Assembly: GCA_026392155.1 (NCBI GenBank)
Contig: JAPLCP010000055.1
Span: 1-46,172 of the forward strand
Length of the DNA: 46,172 bases
From: Armatimonadota bacterium
GTDB taxonomy: Bacteria; Armatimonadota; Armatimonadia; Armatimonadales; Armatimonadaceae
Direction: 5' to 3'
In this document: positions 6,774 through 13,700 of the stretch, one piece after another
Layout of the letters: each line of letters begins with the position of its first letter
How positions within the stretch are numbered: position 1 is the first letter of the stretch
The notes under the pieces: model-generated
What the model saw: the letters and a program-made list of their open reading frames with translations, nothing else
Told to the model about the DNA's origin: nothing
The model's database searches: none
Program-made: the position numbers and the translations under genes

Positions 6774-7568
6774 CTACGCGGCGTTGATAATCGCGGCGAA
6801 GTCGGCGGATTTGAGAGCTGCGCCCCCGATCAGGCCACCGTCAATGTGCGGCTGGCTTAGCAGCTCCGCGGCATTGTCGGGCTTCATTGAGCCACCGTAC
6901 TGAACACGAACCGCCTCCGCGACTTCAGCACCGTAGAGGGAGTGGACGGTCTTGCGGACAATGCCACAGACACGGTTGGCCTCGGCAGCATCACAGACTT
7001 TTCCCGTTCCAATAGCCCAGACAGGCTCGTACGCGAAGACGAGCTTGGAGGCTTGGTCGTTTGTCACCCCAGTGAGTGCACCGGCAACCTGCGAGGACAC
7101 CACAAAATCGGTCTTGCCGCCCTCACGTTCATCGAGAGTCTCGCCAATGCAGATAATAGGCAACAAGCCCGCCGCAAGTGTCGCTTTTACCTTGAGATTG
7201 ACGGTCGCATCGGTCTCCCCATAGTGCTTCAGGGTCTCTTCGGGCTCAGATAACCCAAAACGTCCCCGCGTCTCCGAGTGGCCGAGAATCACATAGCTCA
7301 CGCCTGCATCTTTGAGCATCTCTGCTGAGATCTGACTCGTGTAGGCCCCGGTCGTTTTCCAGAAACCATCTTGTGCTCCCATGACGACCGAGGAGCCTGT
7401 GAGTGCCGTGCGCACGGTGTGTAAGACCGTGTACGGAGGGCAGACCACCACCGTGACCCCACTCTTTCCCGCAACCGCTGCAACCACTTCTTGTGCCAGT
7501 GCTGATGCCTCTGCCACAGTCCCCTTGTTCATCTTCCAGTTACCCGCAATTATTGGGGTTCGTGCCAT
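6774..7568 (-). CDS. tpiA: triosephosphate isomerase
   Basis: This 264-residue glycolytic enzyme interconverts dihydroxyacetone phosphate and glyceraldehyde 3-phosphate. Visible motifs are IAGNWKMNKG with the catalytic Lys, ILGHSETRGRFG with the electrophilic His, FAYEPVWAIGTGK with the catalytic Glu and the flexible loop, and VQYGGSMKPDNA plus GLIGGAAL for phosphate binding. After GHSE there are about 13 more residues than usual before the YGETDATVN segment. A Shine-Dalgarno (GAGGAGAG) precedes the ATG. The leader has a small hairpin (7584-7599) and a TATGAT -10 box at 7616-7611 on minus. Confidence 0.97.
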   Translation of the reverse strand: MARTPIIAGNWKMNKGTVAEASALAQEVVAAVAGKSGVTVVVCPPYTVLHTVRTALTGSSVVMGAQDGFWKTTGAYTSQISAEMLKDAGVSYVILGHSETRGRFGLSEPEETLKHYGETDATVNLKVKATLAAGLLPIICIGETLDEREGGKTDFVVSSQVAGALTGVTNDQASKLVFAYEPVWAIGTGKVCDAAEANRVCGIVRKTVHSLYGAEVAEAVRVQYGGSMKPDNAAELLSQPHIDGGLIGGAALKSADFAAIINAA

Positions 7569-7665
7569 TATCTCTCCTCTAAAAGCGGACGTTTCCGCTC
7601 CCTAAAGTCTATCATACCCAGAATTAGCAGGGAACTATACTCTAAAGGAAACCGTATGTTTTTTT

Positions 7666-8532
7666 GTGCGACGACTCTTCCCTTTTCTTTTAGGCAGTGC
7701 GACCCTGGCGCTCCCGGCAGCGCTTGCCTGGTTTTTCCTGCATCCCCCCCGTCGCCGTCATGGAAAAACCCCGAAAACGGCCCTTGGGCTAGACTACACC
7801 CGCGCCTGCTTTACCACAGACGATGACATTCGGCTCTCAGCCTGGCTCGTGCCTCACCCGGAGCCACAGGGACTGGTCTTGCTCTCTCATGGCTACACAG
7901 GCTGCCGAGAGACCATGCTTCCCTACGTGAAATTTTTACATGAGGCGGGCTACATCGTGCTCCTCCACGACTTCCGAGCACATGGCTGGAGCGGAGGGCA
8001 GCGAGCCACGCTGGGCCTTGAGGAGCCCCGTGACCTTCAAGCGGCGATCCGCTGGGTCGAGATGCAGGAATCACTGGCGGAGCTGCCGCTGTTTCTCATG
8101 GGCGAGAGCATGGGAGCCGCCGTCTCGCTGCTGGTCGCCGCTCAGGAGCCACGTGTCCGTGCAGTGGTGGCGGACTGTGGCTTTGCCCGCATGGACGGCC
8201 CGATTCGGCAGCGCTTGGAGACACTTTTTGGAGCAAACTTCGCCCGCGCTCTCACACCCGCAACACAGACCATGGGAGAGCGTTTTCTCGGTTCCTCAAC
8301 GACGCGGATTGCCCCCGAGGAGGCCATTGGGAGGATCGCACCACGCCCCGTCTTACTGATCCACGGGACGCAAGATGCCCTCGTCACCCCGGATCACGCC
8401 CATCGGCTCCAGGCTGCATCAGGCGGGACCGCCCAGCTCTGGCTGGTGGAGGGAGCACGACACACGGAGAGCGTCCACACCGCTCCCCACTACGGAGAGC
8501 GGGTCGTCGCGTTTTTAAAAGAGGCGTGTTAA
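7666..8532 (+). CDS. membrane-anchored alpha/beta hydrolase
   Basis: This 288-residue protein begins at a GTG with an N-terminal hydrophobic segment (FPFLLGSATLALPAALAWFF), then a basic stretch, suggesting an inner-membrane anchor or uncleaved signal. The alpha/beta hydrolase fold follows: VLLSHGYTGCRE (oxyanion region), DFRAHGWSGG, the nucleophile elbow GESMG with Ser148, the acidic residue in LIHGTQDALVTPDHA, and His in GARHTESVH. This layout is close to the serine aminopeptidase S33/YqkD-type group; the substrate cannot be predicted. A TATACT box lies at 7636-7641. An ATG at 7656 is out of frame. The stop overlaps the clpS stop on the opposite strand. Confidence 0.85.
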   Translation: MRRLFPFLLGSATLALPAALAWFFLHPPRRRHGKTPKTALGLDYTRACFTTDDDIRLSAWLVPHPEPQGLVLLSHGYTGCRETMLPYVKFLHEAGYIVLLHDFRAHGWSGGQRATLGLEEPRDLQAAIRWVEMQESLAELPLFLMGESMGAAVSLLVAAQEPRVRAVVADCGFARMDGPIRQRLETLFGANFARALTPATQTMGERFLGSSTTRIAPEEAIGRIAPRPVLLIHGTQDALVTPDHAHRLQAASGGTAQLWLVEGARHTESVHTAPHYGERVVAFLKEAC

Positions 8533-8885
8533 GCGCGGTCGGTCTCTACCTGGAGACGGATACTGGCGATGATCTTGGCGACGCGCTCGCACTCTTCCTG
8601 GGAGCCGGAGAAGCAAATGGCGCGGCCTTCTAGGTGCACCCGGAGGGCGATCTGGAAACCAGCCTCGACCGTGCAGCCAGTGGCTTTCTGCAGAATCCCG
8701 ATCACATCATCAAACGAGTGCCAGTCATCGTTGTAGAGAATCACGACCCAAGGGCCCGTGATCTCGACACCCTCGCGGATATCACTTAAATCGTCCAAGC
8801 CCGGCATATCGAGGTGGCTGGGAACAAAGTCTGGGGGAAGGGTGGGAGCTTCCTCTAGGTCGGGGCGTTCAATCGTTGTCGGCAT
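8529..8885 (-). CDS. clpS: ATP-dependent Clp protease adaptor ClpS
   Basis: This 118-residue protein has a 45-residue acidic, Pro-rich N-terminal extension followed by the ClpS core: WVVILYNDDWHSFDDVI, with the NDD(W/F) motif that binds N-degron residues, then LQKATGCTVE, RVHLEGRAICFSGSQEE and a final helix. ClpS delivers N-end-rule substrates to ClpA or ClpC. No clp gene is adjacent. The gene converges with the alpha/beta hydrolase, the two stops overlapping by 4 bp. A TATGATAAAAT stretch upstream on minus can serve as the -10 region. Confidence 0.93.
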   Translation of the reverse strand: MPTTIERPDLEEAPTLPPDFVPSHLDMPGLDDLSDIREGVEITGPWVVILYNDDWHSFDDVIGILQKATGCTVEAGFQIALRVHLEGRAICFSGSQEECERVAKIIASIRLQVETDRA

Positions 8886-8904
8886 AGTGTTACCGGAGAT
8901 TTTA

Positions 8905-9552
8905 TCATATGGGAGCCGCGCGGGAAATCAGCCCCAGTGTCTCCGGGGCCACAATTTGGTAGAGCTGCGCAAAGATTTCGGGGAGCTTTTGGGAAGCGTC
9001 AGGATCGAGAGCCTCAATCCCCACGCGCTGCCCAAGCTGCAGCAGCCGTCGCGCCAGGCCCGCATCGGTTTCGTAGGCCAGGATCCAGCGATTCTCCAGA
9101 AATCGCTCCGCAACTCCCGCCAGCTCTGGCAGTGACTCCCGCTCCAGCAATAAGGCCGTCTGAGGCGCGATCTCGGGCAGGCAGCGCGTCAGTCTCTGAA
9201 AAAGATCGGCGGCGTGGGTGGGGTCAGAGCGCAGTAGATACGAGTCCATTGCCAGCTCCACCGCGATATGGGCAAAGAAAAAGACGCGCTTCAGCGGCAC
9301 GGGCGCAAAGAGCACCTTGGCTTCGTCGCAGAGTGCCACAAAAACCGGGTCTGTATGAAAGCGCTGGTCGGCGGCCAAGTGCAGACGCGCCCCGTCTGCC
9401 AGTGACCCCGTCTTCCCCTCCACATGGCGTTTTTTGAGCGAGCCCTCTTGTGAGATCCCCAGCCAGTCCGGCACGAGATTTCCGGCGTAGAACAGTGGCG
9501 GCTCATCGGGAGCAAGCTGACGGGCAAGCGCATGGTGCGAGAGAAAGTTCAC
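8905..9552 (-). CDS. AcpH/DUF479-like protein (possible ACP phosphodiesterase)
   Basis: This 215-residue protein starts MNFLSHHALARQL and has FYAGNLVPDWLG, similar in order to the MNFLAHxxLA and GNLxADF segments at the start of E. coli acyl-carrier-protein phosphodiesterase AcpH. Other matching elements are HLAADQRFHTDPVF and HIAVELAMDSYLL, which supply conserved His/Asp residues for metal binding. The C-terminal half is helical with no clear motif. If the assignment is right it would hydrolyse the phosphopantetheine link of acyl carrier protein or act on a related phosphoester; similarity is limited and the substrate is uncertain. It starts with GTG, 5 nt after a TACAAT box (9563-9558 on minus) directly bordering the palindromic repeat. 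Confidence 0.55.
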   Translation of the reverse strand: MNFLSHHALARQLAPDEPPLFYAGNLVPDWLGISQEGSLKKRHVEGKTGSLADGARLHLAADQRFHTDPVFVALCDEAKVLFAPVPLKRVFFFAHIAVELAMDSYLLRSDPTHAADLFQRLTRCLPEIAPQTALLLERESLPELAGVAERFLENRWILAYETDAGLARRLLQLGQRVGIEALDPDASQKLPEIFAQLYQIVAPETLGLISRAAPI

Positions 9553-9557
9553 GGGAC

Positions 9558-9563
9558 ATTGTA
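9558..9563 (-). promoter_or_regulatory. -10 box of the AcpH-like gene, leaderless type
   Basis: TACAAT on minus lies 5 nt before the GTG start at 9552 and abuts the left end of the repeat unit at 9564. Confidence 0.5.
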
Positions 9564-9617
9564 CCCTCCTCCCCCGCCCCTCCTCCCAATCCTGGGAGGA
9601 GGGGGAGAGAGGGGAGA
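9564..9617 (+). repeat. REP-like GC-rich palindromic unit, copy 1
   Basis: The left arm CCCTCCTCCCCCGCCCC, continuing with TCCTCCCA, is followed by an imperfect complement (GGGAGGAGGGGGAG), so the unit folds on itself. The first 25 bp (9564-9588) are the exact reverse complement of 9688-9712 in copy 2. The family also includes 45047-45116. Confidence 0.8.
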
Positions 9618-9623
9618 TTATGC

Positions 9624-9647
9624 AGAGGCGCTGTAAGAGGCGCTGTA
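9624..9647 (+). repeat. tandem 12-bp direct repeat between REP-like units
   Basis: AGAGGCGCTGTA occurs at 9624-9635 and again at 9636-9647 without mismatch, in the spacer between the inverted units. Confidence 0.8.
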
Positions 9648-9656
9648 ATTAGAGAG

Positions 9657-9712
9657 ACTCCCCTTCCCCAACCTGCCTCCGCAGGGTTGGGAGGAGGGGC
9701 GGGGGAGGAGGG
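9657..9712 (-). repeat. REP-like GC-rich palindromic unit, copy 2 (inverted)
   Basis: Read on minus this unit starts CCCTCCTCCCCCGCCCC and contains CCAACCCTGCGGAGGCAGG, then ends GGGGAGT. The same core is seen at 45047-45116 with CTGTGGAGGCAGG. With copy 1 it forms a 149-bp inverted pair flanked by CATTGTA (9557-9563) and CATTGCA (9713-9719). Confidence 0.8.
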
Positions 9713-9738
9713 CATTGCAGAGCCCTACCTCTGCGCGA

Positions 9739-9744
9739 TAGACT
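9739..9744 (+). promoter_or_regulatory. -10 box of lipA
   Basis: TAGACT lies 8 nt before the GTG start at 9753, with no Shine-Dalgarno between them, so the transcript is probably leaderless. Confidence 0.4.
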
Positions 9745-9752
9745 CTAAGGCT

Positions 9753-10733
9753 GTGAGCGAAGAAATTACCGTTGAAACCGAGCTGGTCACTCTCCAGCCC
9801 AAGATCCACCGCCGCATCCCCGAGTGGCTGACCATTAAAGTCCCCCGTGCCAAAGACATTGGTAAGGTCGAGGGGCTCATGCGCTCGTCGCGCTTGGTGA
9901 CCGTCTGTGAAGAAGCACGCTGCCCGAATCTTGGCGAGTGCTGGAGCAAGGGAACGGCGACGTTCATGATCATGGGCGACACCTGCACCCGATCCTGCCG
10001 CTTCTGCTCCATTAAGACAGGCCGGGGCGAGCCGCTCGACCCTCAGGAGCCGCAGCGCCTCGCAGATGCCGCCAAAGAGCTGAACTTGAAGCACGTGGTC
10101 GTCACGTCGGTGAACCGTGATGAGATTTTGGACGGCGGTGCCTCCCACTTTGCCGCCGTGATTGCCGCTCTCCGAGAAGCGCTTCCCGAGACCAGTATTG
10201 AAGTTCTCACGCCGGATTTCCGAGGACGAAAGTTCGCGATTCAGGCGGTCTGTGATGCCCATCCCGATGTCTTTAACCACAACACCGAGACCGTACCACG
10301 CCTCTACCGAACCGTCCGTCCTCAGGCCAAGTACGAGCGGTCTCTGGACTTCCTACGCACCGTCAAAGAGCTAGCTCCCACGATCTACACAAAATCAGGG
10401 ATCATGCTAGGGCTCGGCGAGACCGAAGAAGAGATCATGCAGGTTCTCTCAGACTGGAAAGATGCGGGCGTGGATGCCGTGACCCTGGGGCAGTACCTCA
10501 AGCCCGGCAAGGGCTATTTGGACGTGGTCGAGTATGTCCACCCCACGCGTTTTGAGCACTACAAAAAAGTCGCTGAAGACATGGGCTTTCTTTATGTTGC
10601 CTCCGGGCCGTTCGTGCGCTCGTCGTACAACGCCATTGACTTTCGCCAGAAGTATCTCGAAGGCGGCATGCCTCCTCCACGCCCGGCCACACCCGGTGTG
10701 CGCCGCCTGACACAGCCTCTGGCGGTGCTCTGA
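9753..10733 (+). CDS. lipA: lipoyl synthase
   Basis: This 326-residue radical SAM enzyme inserts two sulfurs into protein-bound octanoyl groups. The auxiliary cluster cysteines are in CEEARCPNLGEC, and the radical SAM CxxxCxxC motif is in GDTCTRSCRFCSIKTG. Downstream are TSVNRDEILDGGA, VFNHNTETVPRLY, GIMLGLGETEEE and the C-terminal RSSYNA serine motif. The start is GTG 9753; the open frame continues upstream through the palindromic repeats, but homology starts near SEEITVETEL. It is followed after 12 nt by tamB. The link to outer-membrane genes is probably co-transcription only. Confidence 0.96.
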   Translation: MSEEITVETELVTLQPKIHRRIPEWLTIKVPRAKDIGKVEGLMRSSRLVTVCEEARCPNLGECWSKGTATFMIMGDTCTRSCRFCSIKTGRGEPLDPQEPQRLADAAKELNLKHVVVTSVNRDEILDGGASHFAAVIAALREALPETSIEVLTPDFRGRKFAIQAVCDAHPDVFNHNTETVPRLYRTVRPQAKYERSLDFLRTVKELAPTIYTKSGIMLGLGETEEEIMQVLSDWKDAGVDAVTLGQYLKPGKGYLDVVEYVHPTRFEHYKKVAEDMGFLYVASGPFVRSSYNAIDFRQKYLEGGMPPPRPATPGVRRLTQPLAVL

Positions 10734-10745
10734 GATAAGACTCCC

Positions 10746-13700
10746 GTGAGACGCGTCGGGGCCGCTGCCAATGGGCTTATTGCCTTTGCGGTTGCCATCG
10801 CCCCCCCGCTCGCGTTTGTCCGCTGGAGCGGGTCGCAGGTCCAGAGACGCCTCGACGAGCAGCTTGCCGCCAGCAAACCCCTCATCGAGCTAGAGGCCTC
10901 TGCGGTTTTGGAGCGCCCGGTGCGAATCGGCAAGCTCACCCCAGAGCTGAGTATAGCCACTCTCCAAGCAGCTCTTCAGCGGGAGGTGATTACCGTCGCC
11001 GCGGAAGATATCGAGCTGGGCTGCCGTCCTGATGAGAGACGCTGGGCGGGCCAAGACTGGCTCCTGCGCGTGCCAAAAGTCAGCGCACAGCTCTCCCCTA
11101 CGGCCCTCCAAGCCGGAACTTTCAACGAAAATGGGCTCCGTGAGGTGACTGTCGAGCGGCCTGAGGTACTGATTTTCCGTACTCCTGAGGGCAAGCTTAG
11201 TGTTGAGAGCTTTCTTCCTAAGCCCAAAACGCCGCCCGACTTAACGCAGCCCGCGTTCCAGACCTTTGTTAAGCTCCGTGGGGCTCAGCTAAGATTCCGC
11301 GACTTCGCCAGCCTGCGTGCGCCAGGGAAACTTGAAGAGAATCGCCTAGAGGGCCTGGATGCTACCGTAGATCTTATGGGCTCGCGCACGGTTCGGTTTA
11401 TTGCCAGGTGCTTCCCTGCTGGCCTGACAAAGAGCCGTCTCTCGGGGCCACTGGAGCTCGAAGGGACAGTTCGGCGCGGCGAGCCCGGCCCACGCAATGA
11501 TAGCCCAAAAGCAAACCAGCCCTTGCTCGGCCTTGTTGCGACGGTCCGCAATGCCGATATCCCCTACTGGCTCCGCTACACCATCAAGCCCCGCCCAGCA
11601 GCCACCCTCACACGTGGACGCGCAACCGCCCAAGTCGCGCTACTGCTCCGGGATGCCAAAGATCCCCAGCCGCTCATCCGTGCGGAGGCGCAGTTTTCAA
11701 GCGTGGATGTCCTGCTCCAGCAGCCCACGAAGACAGCCATTACCGACCTCACAGGGCAGGCGACCTATGATGGGAGCTTCCTAGCCGCTTCACTCCGTGG
11801 AAAAGCGCTTGGGGAGAGCTTTACGGCCAATGGAGCTCTTAGCGCCCTAGAGAGCCAGAGCCCACAAATCGCCGTGACAGTCACCATGCCGCGTGTGCCT
11901 ATCGCAACGGGGATGAGGCTCTTTCCCAAGCTCAAGCTCCCCAGAGAGCTGCGCCTTGGGCCACTCGCCAGCCTAGAAGGAGCGACTCTTACGGGGACAC
12001 TACAAAATCCCGCCGCTGTGGCCCGTGTCTCAGGAATCACGGCAAGCTGGCAGGGCTTGCCAACCGTGAAGGCTTCGGCGAGCCTGAGCTACCATCAGAA
12101 CACGGTCGAGGCAAGCGCGATCACGGCACGCCTGGCGGGGGGAGGAACCCTCACAGGCCAAGGAAGCTATGCGATTAAGAGCCGCTCGGGGACGTTTGAG
12201 GCCCATTTGAGAGGCGCGGAGCTTACCCGCGTGGGGCTTCTTAAAGGGCTGAAGGCAGCTCCTTCGGGTAAGCTCTCCGCCGATCTACGGGGCACCATTC
12301 AAAAAGAGACGCTGAGCGCATCAGGGCTGGCTCAGGCCACGAAGCTCAGTATCGCGGGACTGAGCTTCCCGCACGCCAACGCCCGGCTTGCGCTCAATGG
12401 TAAGCGCTTCCAGGTGCTGGATGGGGCGCTCTCGGGAAATAGTGGGACGGTTCGTGTCGCCGGGTCGGGTGAGCTGGGAGGGGCCCTTGCGCTGGAAGCT
12501 CACCTTGTCGGTGCGGATCTTGGCAAGCTCACCGAAGCCTTTGGCCTTCCCGGTGCGGGAGGAACCCTCTCGGCCTCGGCCCAGCTCACGGGCACCGAAA
12601 AAGCGCCCCTCCTTCAGCTGCGCGATATCACGGTTCTCCAGCCCCGCTATCGCTTCGACAACCATGTCCTTGTCGCCGATGCCGCCCATGCGGAGCGTGC
12701 CAGCCTACGCCTCCTGCCTACGGGCCAGGTGCGGATTGAGCTTGACCCGATGCAGCCGCTACGTGTCGCACACTCCCCCGCCGTGGCGCTGGTCTATGGG
12801 ACGATCACGGGGGCTAAAGATAGCGCTCAGCTCAATCTCACCGCAACCGCAGAAAATGTCGAGTTGGATGAGATTCTCGCGCAGCTCAGCGATGAGCCGG
12901 GGCGACATGCTCCTCCCACGCTCCAGAAGCTGCCGGGCTACCGCAAGCTTCTCAACGACCTAGAGTGGAGTGGTGTTCCCAAGCCGCCCGTGAGCGGTTT
13001 TGTGCGTACGGCCAAGGCCACGATCACCGGAGATGCAAAAGACCCGCAGATCTCCGGGGAGGCAACCCTAGGCCGCTTCTTAGTAACGGATTTTCCCATC
13101 GAAGGCGGAACCCTAGCGTTCAGTCAGGAAGCGGGCAACCTGCGGGTTCACTCTATCCAGCTTGCCACGGCCACGGGGACGCTGACGGGGGAGGCACAGC
13201 TTGGCGCAGACAAAAAGCTCTCGGGGATACTCGTCGCCAATAGTATTGATCTGGAGGCTCTCTCCTCGCTCAGTGGCTTGGTGGAAAAACAGCTTGGTAT
13301 CACGGGGGCCGTCTCCGCCACACTGCGTCTTGCGGGCACCCAAGAGCGCCCCCTTCTGACCGCTCATCTTGCCGAAGCTCGCCCAATAGAAGTGGCAGGA
13401 CTCCCCCTGACCGAACTCAATATCAGCGATATCCAGATCAGCCCCGAGATCGTGGAAGATGCCCCCCTGCGAGGCACCATTACCCTGCCTCAGGCAGCTC
13501 TGAAGCTGGGAGCAGGAGCGGCTACGCTTGCTCTCAGCGAGGTTCGCTACGATCTGGAGTCCCAGCAGCTCTCAGCCAGCATCGCGGTGACCGAGGCCAA
13601 GTTCCAGAAAATCGTGGAGGTGCTGCGCCATGCCCATCTCGAAGATACCCAGGAGGGCCGCGACTTTCTCAGCTCGCTCTATAACATCCCCACGACCATC

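Noticed and set aside
9450-9752. 101-codon upstream extension of lipA
   Set aside because: It runs through the palindromic repeats and translates to low-complexity sequence. LipA homology begins near GTG 9753.
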